A DNA stretch of 18,184 nt from Bacteroidales bacterium. GTDB taxonomy: Bacteria; Bacteroidota; Bacteroidia; Bacteroidales; Muribaculaceae. Numbering within the stretch: the first letter of the stretch is position 1; each line of letters begins with the position of its first letter. Positions 7,560 through 13,664 of the stretch are shown in pieces. Position numbers and translations under genes: made by a program. The stretch covers positions 1 through 18,184 of the forward strand of contig SFMJ01000014.1 of assembly GCA_004553095.1 (NCBI GenBank). Direction: 5' to 3'. The notes under the pieces were generated by a model. It did not search any database. It was not told the DNA's origin and was given only the letters and a program-made list of their open reading frames with translations.

Positions 7560-8036
7560 TTAATTTTCGTCGTCAGATAGATCGGCTTCATGCTCGCGGA
7601 GCTTGGCTGCCATGCTGCTGTTGCATTCACCTTCGGGGTGCACACATCTCATCGGCAGGCTCAGCAAGAGCGAATCATAGATGATGGCCGACACGTCATA
7701 GCGACTCCAACTCTGTGGGATCACCACCAGGTCGTCCATGCTGTCGTCATACTCTTCGCCATAACGAAGTGTCATCTCATATTCCGAGTCGACATCTTCT
7801 GCCACCGGGTCGAGACAGCGGTCGCATGCCACTTCGAGCACACCCCGGAATCGGAAGGCCAAATGGTAGTTGCCATGATGATTCTCTATGTCAAACTCCA
7901 CTTCGACATCCGAGCCAAGTATGTCGCTGTTCTCGCGATCCTCGAAGAAGACCTTTTCTATCTTATAACTATAATGATGCTTCTGCCCCTCGCCGAGCGA
8001 CAGAAGATCTATTTCGTATGTCCGATCCTTTCCCAA
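7560..8036 (-). CDS. DUF177/YceD-family protein, TTG start
   Basis: A 158-residue acidic protein of the DUF177 (YceD) family, found next to rpmF in many bacteria and linked in the literature to 23S rRNA or large-subunit maturation. The CxxC in CDRCLDP and the late RCVHPEGEC cysteines fit the family. The start is a TTG codon (8034-8036). The in-frame stop four codons upstream leaves no ATG, and MGKDRTYEIDL from TTG aligns in form with the MGK start that I recall for Bacteroides homologues. It heads the DUF177-rpmF-fabH group, with a promoter about 85 bases upstream. The role in ribosome assembly is inferred from family and context. Confidence 0.88.
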   Translation of the reverse strand: MGKDRTYEIDLLSLGEGQKHHYSYKIEKVFFEDRENSDILGSDVEVEFDIENHHGNYHLAFRFRGVLEVACDRCLDPVAEDVDSEYEMTLRYGEEYDDSMDDLVVIPQSWSRYDVSAIIYDSLLLSLPMRCVHPEGECNSSMAAKLREHEADLSDDEN

Positions 8037-8120
8037 TTTTATCGGTTTTTATGGCTTCGCCTGAAGACGAAAACCGGTTCTTGGTTCTTATCCCTCGATG
8101 AGGAGGGTGTGAAAAACTTA

Positions 8121-8152
8121 CAAAATTACGTAGATTTACGCGATTTACCAAC
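8121..8152 (-). promoter_or_regulatory. Promoter of the DUF177-rpmF-fabH group
   Basis: On the minus strand, GTTG (8149-8152), 20 bases, TAATTTTG (8121-8128) fits TTTG-N19-21-TAnnTTTG with one mismatch. The predicted start near 8114 gives a leader of about 78 bases before the TTG codon. The rest of 8037-8238 shows no gene. Confidence 0.7.
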
Positions 8153-8238
8153 TTTTTTCACAACTTTGTGCACCACCATACCTCCGGCCAAGGCATCTTT
8201 TTATGCCCGAACCGAACGAATTGTAGTGCATTTTCATG

Positions 8239-8310
8239 TACCTCCGAGGGGAATCGAACCCCTATCTAAAGTTTAGGAAACTTCTATTCTATCCGTTGAA
8301 CTACAGAGGC
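8239..8310 (-). tRNA. tRNA-Arg (anticodon CCT)
   Basis: A 72-base cloverleaf reads on the minus strand. The acceptor GCCTCTG pairs with CGGAGGT, the D stem is GTTC/GAAT, and the anticodon stem is GAAGT/ACTTT with loop TTCCTAA. The T arm is AGGGG-TTCGATT-CCCCT and the discriminator base is A. The anticodon CCT reads the AGG arginine codon. The 3' CCA is not encoded (CAT follows), so it must be added after transcription. Its own promoter lies about 90 bases upstream. Confidence 0.95.
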
Positions 8311-8401
8311 TTATATCCTTCGGAGGAGTCTCCTACGAGCCTGCCCTTTGACCCCGGTATGTGCGGCATCCGATCCGAGGGCAATTTTCGCTACGGGTTT
8401 G

Positions 8402-8433
8402 CAAAATTAGTTATTTTTTTTCAATTTTACAAA
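8402..8433 (-). promoter_or_regulatory. Promoter of tRNA-Arg
   Basis: On the minus strand, TTTG (8430-8433), exactly 20 bases, TAATTTTG (8402-8409) matches the Bacteroidetes consensus perfectly. Transcription would start near 8395, giving an 85-base leader before the tRNA. The leader holds a small palindrome (AGGAGTCTCCT) and otherwise nothing I recognise. Confidence 0.8.
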
Positions 8434-8448
8434 TTAGAGTGCGTTCTA
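8434..8448. repeat. TTAGAGTGCGTTCTA, divergent copy of the intergenic motif
   Basis: It matches the first half of TTAGAGCGCGTTCCTTAA with one substitution and a shortened second half. It lies exactly between the back-to-back promoters of tRNA-Arg (ending 8433) and the glycosyltransferase (starting 8463). Confidence 0.5.
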
Positions 8449-8462
8449 TCACCCTCTGTCTG

Positions 8463-8494
8463 CTTGCGTTTTACAAGTTTCTTAGTTATCTTTG
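8463..8494 (+). promoter_or_regulatory. Promoter of the GT2 glycosyltransferase gene
   Basis: CTTG (8463-8466), 20 bases, TATCTTTG (8487-8494) matches the Bacteroidetes consensus with one mismatch. Transcription would start near 8502, about 40 bases before the ATG at 8543. Confidence 0.75.
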
Positions 8495-8542
8495 CACAAT
8501 TCTTCCCTCGAACCTCGTATTCTTTAACTTTTCGTCTACTAT

Positions 8543-9499
8543 ATGACACCTATAAAACTCGCTATAGTTGCTCCCTGTTATAATGAGGCAGAGATGTTGC
8601 CGATCTCTCTGCCCCGCTTGTTGTCGCTTTTAGACTCGATGACTCGGGAGGGGAAAGTATCGGCAGATAGTTTCCTCCTGCTGGTGAATGATGGCAGCCG
8701 AGATAGTACTTGGCAGATTATCACCGAGGCTCATGAGCGCGATAAGCGGTGTCATGGGCTCAATCTCTCCTGCAATGTGGGGCATCAGAATGCGATCATG
8801 GCGGGGATGCTCACAGCGGTCGATGGTGTCGGCATGGCTGATGCCGTGGTGACTATCGATGCCGACTTGCAAGACCCGTTAGAGTGCATACCGGAGATGG
8901 TGGATAATTATTATGATGGGTATGATGTGGTGTATGGTGTCCGCACCTCGCGTCAGAGTGATTCCTTCATCAAGCGTTTCACAGCCGAGTGTTTCTATAA
9001 ATTGCAGTCGCAGTTGGGACTAAAGACGATCTATAACCATGCCGATTTTCGCTTTATGTCGCGTCGGGTGGTGATAGAACTTGAGAAGTATGAAGAGCGC
9101 AATCTCTATCTTCGGGGCATCGTTCCGATGATCGGCTATCCGTCGACCACGGTCGATGAGACACGCATGGCGCGCGAGGCGGGAGAGACGAAATACACTT
9201 GGCGGAAGATGCTGCGGTTGGCATTTGATGGCATCACCTCCTTCTCGGTGCGCCCGATGTATATGATATTGACCCTTGGGATGCTCTTCGTGCTGGTGGG
9301 GATCGGCATCGGCATCTATGTCGTCGTCTCCTTGCTTAAAGGGGTGGCAGTGCCGGGATGGTCGTCGCTGATGTTGTCGCTCTGGATCGTCGGGGGTGTT
9401 ATGCTGATGGCGATAGGCTTGGTGGGGCTATATGTGGGCAAGGTCTATATAGAGACCAAGCATCGCCCCCGCTATCATGTGGAGCAATACCTGCATTAA
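8543..9499 (+). CDS. GT2 polyprenyl-phosphate glycosyltransferase (GtrB/DPM1-like)
   Basis: A 318-residue inner-membrane enzyme expected to move a sugar from a nucleotide sugar onto undecaprenyl phosphate on the cytoplasmic face. The N-terminal GT-A domain begins KLAIVAPCYNEAEMLP. NDGSRDST is at about 49-56, and the metal-binding region TIDADLQDP has Asp106, Asp108 and Asp111. NHADFRFMSRR (165-175) is typical of the GtrB/dolichol-phosphate mannose synthase branch. Two C-terminal membrane segments lie at about 239-265 and 275-300. The sugar cannot be told from sequence. It has its own promoter, and its stop codon lies in an intergenic motif 10 bases from the convergent acyltransferase gene, so it is probably a one-gene unit in a glycan locus. 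Confidence 0.9.
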   Translation: MTPIKLAIVAPCYNEAEMLPISLPRLLSLLDSMTREGKVSADSFLLLVNDGSRDSTWQIITEAHERDKRCHGLNLSCNVGHQNAIMAGMLTAVDGVGMADAVVTIDADLQDPLECIPEMVDNYYDGYDVVYGVRTSRQSDSFIKRFTAECFYKLQSQLGLKTIYNHADFRFMSRRVVIELEKYEERNLYLRGIVPMIGYPSTTVDETRMAREAGETKYTWRKMLRLAFDGITSFSVRPMYMILTLGMLFVLVGIGIGIYVVVSLLKGVAVPGWSSLMLSLWIVGGVMLMAIGLVGLYVGKVYIETKHRPRYHVEQYLH

Positions 9500-9513
9500 G
9501 GAACGCGCTCTAA
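9496..9513. repeat. TTAAGGAACGCGCTCTAA between convergent stop codons
   Basis: This 18-base motif supplies the TAA of the glycosyltransferase (9497-9499) and, on the other strand, the TAG of the acyltransferase (9510-9512). Close copies lie at 13262-13274 and, inverted, at 18086-18102. No terminator hairpin is seen in the 10-base gap. Confidence 0.8.
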
Positions 9514-10724
9514 GATTTTAAGAAATTGCGATTGATACGCGATCCGGTGAGGAGCGCGAGCAGGCGCGGCGTGTATCTCTGCATAAGCCGCGCTATGAGA
9601 TAACAAAGATAGAATCTCACCGGTATATATAATATCATCTCGATGATTTTGAAAATCGTGGCGCCTACGATAGATTTAAGTGGTAATAATGTATTAAGAA
9701 TCAGGACATTGGGTGTGTGGATATCATGTGTTACATATATAAAGAAGGTGTATGGAGCGATAGATATTATATGCTCTGTGATGGAGTGTCGGAGAGGAGC
9801 ACCGGATGGAGTGTCGGCGATCTTTTGGGTGGCACGAAAGGCGAGATATAGCTGTGCGATCAATAATACGACAACCAGGACACATATAAAATAAAAGCTT
9901 TTCGGACCATGTTCAATATGATGAGCATCGAAATCAGTATACATATAAGTGTATATACAAAGCATTATCATGGAAACAATCAGAGAAATTGGTCCGATGC
10001 GATAGAATAGTTTCTTGATATCAGTACGGCAGATGGCAAAAGCGGCACCAATAGGGAAGAAAATCCAATCTACATGATAAAATCTATGTGGTCCATGTCC
10101 ATAATAAAATAATATTATTAGCAATAGGGGTATAATATACAGTTTAAGTCGTTTGACAGCCCACCATATCAGTGGAGTGAACAGTATAATGAGCATTAGG
10201 TCGAGAATATACCAAAGGACGAAATGGGCTCCGGGGAATGAAAGGCCATGAAGCGTGAAATTGCCAATGGTTATGATTTCAGTTCCGGTGAATAAGCTCC
10301 AAAGTAAGAGGTCGAGACGGTAGGGAGGTTGATAGAAAGGAAAATCGACCCACCCGTTGTGATAAAAAAGAGCATTGATGGAGTAAGCAATTATACTCCA
10401 TAGCAGGAAGGGTATGAGGAGTGTCTTAATTCGACTTCGGAGGGCGTAGAGGTATTCTTGTTTGCCGAATTTCTCAAACTTGGCAAAGAAAAGATATCCG
10501 GACATAAAGAAGAACCCGGAGATGGAGGCGATGCTGATGCAAGGTCCTGAAAAGTTGGCTACATAGCGAAAACCATTTTGAATGTCATAAGAAGAATATA
10601 GATGAGCTGTCACCACCAATAGAGTCAGGATGGTCTGGAGCCAGGCGAATGCGAGCGAGGTGTGTCGGTCGATCGCCGGGCGACGGTCGAGCATTGAGGA
10701 TTGAGCTTTGCTGTTACTGCTCAT
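9510..10724 (-). CDS. Acyltransferase family 3 membrane protein
   Basis: A 404-residue protein with about ten hydrophobic segments, of the family that O-acetylates surface polysaccharides and other glycans using acetyl groups passed through the membrane. The first segment aligns with the R-x10-H signature: His41 is present (LLVVTAH), but the Arg position is Gln30. The SGYLFF sequence at 75-80 fits the usual second segment. The protein starts 22 bases after gmd ends and is likely co-transcribed, so a sugar made from GDP-mannose, or a glycan carrying it, is a plausible acceptor. The central part is much AT-richer than its neighbours: two hand-counted 60-base rows give 27% and 35% GC, against 65% in one row of gmd. 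This suggests separate origin. The exact substrate is unknown. Confidence 0.85.
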   Translation of the reverse strand: MSSNSKAQSSMLDRRPAIDRHTSLAFAWLQTILTLLVVTAHLYSSYDIQNGFRYVANFSGPCISIASISGFFFMSGYLFFAKFEKFGKQEYLYALRSRIKTLLIPFLLWSIIAYSINALFYHNGWVDFPFYQPPYRLDLLLWSLFTGTEIITIGNFTLHGLSFPGAHFVLWYILDLMLIILFTPLIWWAVKRLKLYIIPLLLIILFYYGHGPHRFYHVDWIFFPIGAAFAICRTDIKKLFYRIGPISLIVSMIMLCIYTYMYTDFDAHHIEHGPKSFYFICVLVVVLLIAQLYLAFRATQKIADTPSGAPLRHSITEHIISIAPYTFFIYVTHDIHTPNVLILNTLLPLKSIVGATIFKIIEMILYIPVRFYLCYLIARLMQRYTPRLLALLTGSRINRNFLKS

Positions 10725-10746
10725 ATTGAGGCAGAAGAGCGTGGGA

Positions 10747-11838
10747 TTATTTTACGATACCCTTCTCGAGGTATTCGGCGAGGTTGGTGCGGATGTGCTC
10801 TCCGGCACGTTCGACAGCCACCTTTTCCATATCATGGTCGACCATAAGTTTGACGAGCTGTTCGAACGATGTTTTGGCTGTAGGATCCCACCCTAATTTT
10901 GCTTTTGCTTTTGTGGGGTCTCCCCAGAGGTTGACCACGTCGGTGGGGCGGTAGAAGTCGGGGCTGACTTCCACGAGGACACGACCGGTGGCGGTGTCGA
11001 TACCCTTCTCTTGTTCACCCTCACCCTCCCAGCGGAGTTCGATGCCGGCATGGTGGAAAGCGAGTTGGCAGAACTCGCGGACGGTGTGCTGCTCGCCGGT
11101 GGCGATCACGAAGTCTTCGGGAGTGTCCTGCTGAAGAATGAGCCACATACACTCTACATAGTCGCGAGCATAACCCCAGTCGCGGAGAGAGGAGAGATTG
11201 CCGAGATAGAGTTTGTCTTGCTTGCCTTGGGCTATGCGGGCTGCGGCGAGGGTGATCTTGCGGGTAACGAAGGTCTCACCGCGGCGCTCACTCTCATGGT
11301 TGAAGAGGATGCCGGAGCAGGCATACATGCCGTAGGCTTCGCGATATTCCTTGACGATCCAGAAGCCATAAAGTTTGGCAACGGCGTAGGGGGAGTAGGG
11401 GTGGAAGGGTGTGTTCTCATTTTGGGGCACTTCTTCCACCTTGCCATAGAGCTCGGATGTGGAGGCTTGGTAGAAGCGACAAGTGGATGCCAAACCGCAG
11501 AGGCGGATAGCCTCGAGGCAACGGAGCACGCCCGTAGCGTCGACATCGGCGGTAAATTCGGGGGAGTCGAACGATACTTGCACATGGCTCTGGGCAGCAA
11601 GGTTGTAGAATTCGTCGGGACGCACCTTCGACACAACCTGGAGTATCGACATCGAGTCGCCCAAGTCGGCATAATGAAGGTGGAAATTGGCATGCCCCTC
11701 GATGTGGGCGATGCGTTCGCGATAATCCACAGATGAGCGACGGATCACGCCATGCACATCATAGCCTTTGGAGAGTAGAAGTTCTGCAAGATAACTGCCA
11801 TCTTGCCCTGTAATGCCTGTAATGAGAGCGGTTTTCAT
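10747..11838 (-). CDS. gmd: GDP-mannose 4,6-dehydratase
   Basis: Converts GDP-D-mannose to GDP-4-keto-6-deoxy-D-mannose, the branch point to GDP-L-fucose, GDP-D-rhamnose, GDP-perosamine and related sugars. It is a short-chain dehydrogenase of 363 residues. The NADP-binding GITGQDG lies at 8-14. ASTSELYG (125-132) carries the Thr127 and Glu129 active-site residues, and Tyr151 and Lys155 form YxxxK in PYAVAK. NHESERRGETFVTRK (180-194) is a hallmark of Gmd. The usual partner fcl, for GDP-fucose synthase, is not adjacent: an acyltransferase gene follows instead. The end product therefore depends on genes elsewhere. A -7 box lies about 80 bases upstream, with an inverted repeat in the leader. Confidence 0.95.
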   Translation of the reverse strand: MKTALITGITGQDGSYLAELLLSKGYDVHGVIRRSSVDYRERIAHIEGHANFHLHYADLGDSMSILQVVSKVRPDEFYNLAAQSHVQVSFDSPEFTADVDATGVLRCLEAIRLCGLASTCRFYQASTSELYGKVEEVPQNENTPFHPYSPYAVAKLYGFWIVKEYREAYGMYACSGILFNHESERRGETFVTRKITLAAARIAQGKQDKLYLGNLSSLRDWGYARDYVECMWLILQQDTPEDFVIATGEQHTVREFCQLAFHHAGIELRWEGEGEQEKGIDTATGRVLVEVSPDFYRPTDVVNLWGDPTKAKAKLGWDPTAKTSFEQLVKLMVDHDMEKVAVERAGEHIRTNLAEYLEKGIVK

Positions 11839-11874
11839 GCTTCTTTATATATGGTGTAGTGGTGACTGAAGAGG

Positions 11875-11892
11875 TTAGAGCGTTCGCTCTAA
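11875..11892. repeat. Inverted repeat TTAGAGCG-TT-CGCTCTAA in the gmd leader
   Basis: Perfect 8-base arms (11875-11882 and 11885-11892) surround two bases. It falls between the candidate gmd transcription start and the gmd ATG. It could be an operator, or another member of the TAGAGCG motif family folded on itself. Confidence 0.7.
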
Positions 11893-11917
11893 GATCGCTG
11901 TAAAGCGAAATAATTCA

Positions 11918-11925
11918 CAAAGTTA
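11918..11925 (-). promoter_or_regulatory. Candidate -7 box for gmd
   Basis: TAACTTTG on the minus strand matches TAnnTTTG. No good -33 TTTG lies 19-21 bases upstream; a TTTG at 11938-11941 is only 12 away. A start near 11911 would give a leader of about 70 bases. Confidence 0.4.
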
Positions 11926-11969
11926 TAAAAAAATAATCAAAGGAGTATAATAAAGGGAATAAAAAGAGG

Positions 11970-11999
11970 AAAAGTGGGCAAAAGTGGGCAAAAGTGTAA
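11970..11999 (+). repeat. Three decamers, AAAAGTGGGC twice then AAAAGTGTAA
   Basis: Two perfect 10-base copies (11970-11979, 11980-11989) run into a third that matches for seven bases. The 10-base period is about one helical turn. It lies upstream of the phosphatase promoter. Confidence 0.75.
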
Positions 12000-12036
12000 T
12001 TTTATAGTATGAAATTTTTGAAAAAAGTGTAAATTT
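11990..12036 (+). repeat. AAAAGTGTAAWTTT pair spaced 33 bases
   Basis: AAAAGTGTAATTTT (11990-12003) and AAAAGTGTAAATTT (12023-12036) start 33 bases apart. This is the same core and the same spacing as the inverse-oriented pair at 11-24 and 44-57. The second copy runs into the first -7 box of the phosphatase promoter. Confidence 0.7.
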
Positions 12037-12075
12037 GCGCTCTAATTGTAAATTTGCGCTCTAATTGTAAATTTG
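12030..12075 (+). promoter_or_regulatory. Tandem -7 boxes on a 19-base repeat (phosphatase promoter)
   Basis: TAAATTTG occurs at 12030-12037, 12049-12056 and 12068-12075, within a 19-base unit TAAATTTGCGCTCTAATTG that is present twice, plus a partial third. The third box has ATTG (12045-12048) exactly 19 bases upstream, an acceptable -33 element supplied by the first unit. Starts near 12045, 12064 and 12083 are possible. Confidence 0.7.
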
Positions 12076-12090
12076 CATTCTAAAAAAGAT

Positions 12091-12642
12091 ATGATCTATT
12101 CACCACGACCCACATCACATGTACGTCGCGCAGTGGCGGCGGCAGTGGCGGCGGCGCGCGCCGAGCAGCGTCCCGTGCGACTTCTCTTCGTGTGTCTCGG
12201 CAATATCTGTCGGAGTCCGGCAGCGCAGGGCATTACCGAGCAACTTGCCGCCAAGCGAGGTGTTGACGTGGAGTGCGACAGCGCCGGTTTCTATGGCGGC
12301 CATGCCGGCGATCTCCCCGACAGCCGTATGCGCAGTGCAGCCTATCAACGCGGATATCGTCTGGAACATCGCTCTCGTAAGATCCACGGATATGACCTCG
12401 ACGACTTCGACTTGGTGATCGGTATGGACGATCAGAATATGTCGCAACTCCATCAACTTGCCGACACCGATGAGCGCGATGGCAAGGTGGTGGCGATGAT
12501 CGAATTTGCCAAGGATCACCCCTCGGAATATTGTGTGCCCGACCCTTATTATGAGGGTGTCGCCGGATTCTATGTAGTGCTCGACCTCTTGGAGGATGCA
12601 TGCTCCACACTGCTCGATCTGATCGAGATGGAGGCTGACTGA
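12091..12642 (+). CDS. Low-molecular-weight protein tyrosine phosphatase
   Basis: A 183-residue cytosolic phosphatase. The P-loop is at Cys35 to Arg41 in VCLGNICRSPAAQG, the CX5R signature, and the general-acid loop is Asp151 in VPDPYYEG. In bacteria such enzymes often act on tyrosine kinases of capsule export, but no kinase is in the window. The chosen ATG at 12091 follows the promoter. A TTG at 12073 in the same frame lies inside the -7 box and is rejected. About 29 residues precede the normal domain start. They are Arg/Ala-rich and include VAAAVAAA, encoded by a doubled 12-base unit at 12133-12156. GTG codons at 12133 or 12145 could give shorter forms. Confidence 0.93.
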   Translation: MIYSPRPTSHVRRAVAAAVAAARAEQRPVRLLFVCLGNICRSPAAQGITEQLAAKRGVDVECDSAGFYGGHAGDLPDSRMRSAAYQRGYRLEHRSRKIHGYDLDDFDLVIGMDDQNMSQLHQLADTDERDGKVVAMIEFAKDHPSEYCVPDPYYEGVAGFYVVLDLLEDACSTLLDLIEMEAD

Positions 12643-12648
12643 AATTTT

Positions 12649-12680
12649 TTAGGATGGCAGAATAATCTTTTTTAAATTTG
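12649..12680 (+). promoter_or_regulatory. Candidate promoter of the TonB_C gene
   Basis: A perfect -7 box TAAATTTG (12673-12680) has TTAG (12649-12652) 20 bases upstream as a weak -33. It would start transcription near 12688 and give a leader of about 110 bases. The box follows the phosphatase stop by 30 bases. Confidence 0.5.
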
Positions 12681-12798
12681 CAGTGTCTAAGAAGCAAAGA
12701 ATGATCCACCGAGCAAGAGTGCGTATCTCCCCAAAATCGATGCTGCCGAGGCTGATCTTTTAAGGAAATATGCTCGATTGCTACAAAATCTGAAGGTT

Positions 12799-13158
12799 AT
12801 GAAACGTTTGATATTATCACTCTTGGCGATGGTGTCGGCCTCGATCGTATCGATGGCAGCGACTCCGGCAAGCTTCCCCGGCGGCAAGGCTGCCGAGAAG
12901 GAGTATATAGCGAAGAATATGGTCTATCCCGAGAGAGCCAAAGAGAATGGCATCGAGGGTGTGGTCGGCGTAGTCTTCACGATCAAGGCCGACGGATCGA
13001 TAGGCAATATCAAAATCAAGCGTATGGTTGATCCCGACTTGGAGGCTGAGGCTATCAGACTCGTTAAGAGTATGCCTCGCTGGACTCCCGCCGACGATGG
13101 CGGATCTCCCGTGGAGAGCACCGCCGAAATGGAGATCTCTTTCTCGCTTGAAGAATAA
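12799..13158 (+). CDS. Small secreted TonB C-terminal-domain protein
   Basis: A 119-residue protein with a signal peptide (residues 1-20, ending SIVSMA) followed by a TonB_C fold. The run YPERAKENGIEGVVGVVFTIKADGSIGNIKI, about residues 43-73, is the family's core, and MPRWTPADDGG is the usual later motif. It lacks the N-terminal anchor and Pro-rich spacer of an energy-transducing TonB, so it is probably a free periplasmic domain. Partner and function are unknown. ATG 12799 is preferred because the signal peptide begins there; a TTG at 12778 would add seven residues. The same frame stays open from 12691. A strong terminator follows. Confidence 0.85.
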   Translation: MKRLILSLLAMVSASIVSMAATPASFPGGKAAEKEYIAKNMVYPERAKENGIEGVVGVVFTIKADGSIGNIKIKRMVDPDLEAEAIRLVKSMPRWTPADDGGSPVESTAEMEISFSLEE

Positions 13159-13216
13159 CTTGTTTTCAAACGATGTGGTTTTTCATAAATAAATATTGTA
13201 TCAATTTCCAACTTTG

Positions 13217-13253
13217 AGAATGTCTCTGATGTGATATCAGGGACATTCTTTTT
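13217..13253 (+). terminator. Intrinsic terminator of the TonB_C gene
   Basis: A 14-base-pair stem (13217-13230 with 13236-13249, one G-T pair) with a 5-base loop runs into TTTTT on the plus strand. It lies 58 bases past the stop codon. Confidence 0.88.
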
Positions 13254-13261
13254 GGGGGGGA

Positions 13262-13274
13262 TAAGGAACGCGCT
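13262..13274. repeat. TAAGGAACGCGCT copy of the intergenic motif
   Basis: It matches the first 13 bases of the 9497 copy and then diverges (GTTA). It lies next to the stop codon of the MazG-like gene (13276-13278). Confidence 0.75.
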
Positions 13275-13275
13275 G

Positions 13276-13602
13276 TTATTTTTTAGGAGAGAAGCGATTA
13301 CGGTCGCGGCTCTCTTTCTTTTTCAGGGTGTCGTCGAAAGCCTTCTGGAGGTCGATGCCGGTTTGGTTGGCGATACAAGTGAGGACCCAGAGCACGTCGG
13401 CAATCTCTTCGGCGAGGTTCTGTCTGGGGTCGGTCAGGTCGCCCGGTTTGGCGATTTGGTCGCCATAGACTCGAGCGATGATGCGGGCGAGTTCGCCGGT
13501 TTCTTCGGTGAGTAGCGCCATATTGGTGAGTTCGGAGAAGTATCCATGTCCGATGTCGCCGATCCAACGGTCGACAGCCTCTTGCATTTCTTTGATGGTC
13601 AT
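13276..13602 (-). CDS. MazG-like nucleotide pyrophosphohydrolase
   Basis: A 108-residue all-helical NTP pyrophosphatase of the MazG-like type, expected to hydrolyse nucleoside triphosphates, perhaps non-standard ones, to monophosphate and pyrophosphate. The metal-binding motifs are intact: EETGEL (ExxE) near residues 33-38 and EEIADVLW (ExxD) near 65-72. I start it at ATG 13602 (MTIKEMQEAV). The frame extends to an ATG at 13626 and a GTG at 13629, but both lie in the arm of a hairpin that looks like the end of the upstream transcript. It follows the barrel gene on the same strand. Substrate is not predictable. Confidence 0.88.
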   Translation of the reverse strand: MTIKEMQEAVDRWIGDIGHGYFSELTNMALLTEETGELARIIARVYGDQIAKPGDLTDPRQNLAEEIADVLWVLTCIANQTGIDLQKAFDDTLKKKESRDRNRFSPKK

Positions 13603-13619
13603 AGAGTAGGAAAATATAT

Positions 13620-13645
13620 GGGGCATCACCCTCGGATGATGCCCC
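13620..13645 (-). terminator. Hairpin after the barrel gene, likely terminator
   Basis: GGGGCATCA (13620-13628) pairs perfectly with TGATGCCCC (13637-13645) around 8 bases. On the minus strand it is followed by ATATATTTT, an imperfect T run. It lies 19 bases past the barrel stop and 17 before the MazG-like start, so it may only partly block readthrough. Confidence 0.65.
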
Positions 13646-13664
13646 TTGGTTGGTAATGTAAATA

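Noticed and set aside
8192..8207. Terminator after tRNA-Arg (GGCAT-ATGCC stem)
   Set aside because: The stem is only five pairs with no T run on the minus strand.
12073..12090. TTG start for the tyrosine phosphatase
   Set aside because: The codon is part of the third -7 promoter box, so it is probably not transcribed from that promoter; ATG 12091 is better.
12701..12763. 20-residue leader open frame before the TonB_C gene
   Set aside because: It is short, with no recognisable signal or regulatory pattern, and overlaps a different open frame that looks more protein-like.
13603..13629. Longer MazG-like protein starting at GTG 13629 or ATG 13626
   Set aside because: Both codons lie in the terminator-like hairpin after the barrel gene, and MTIKEMQEAV is the natural family start.
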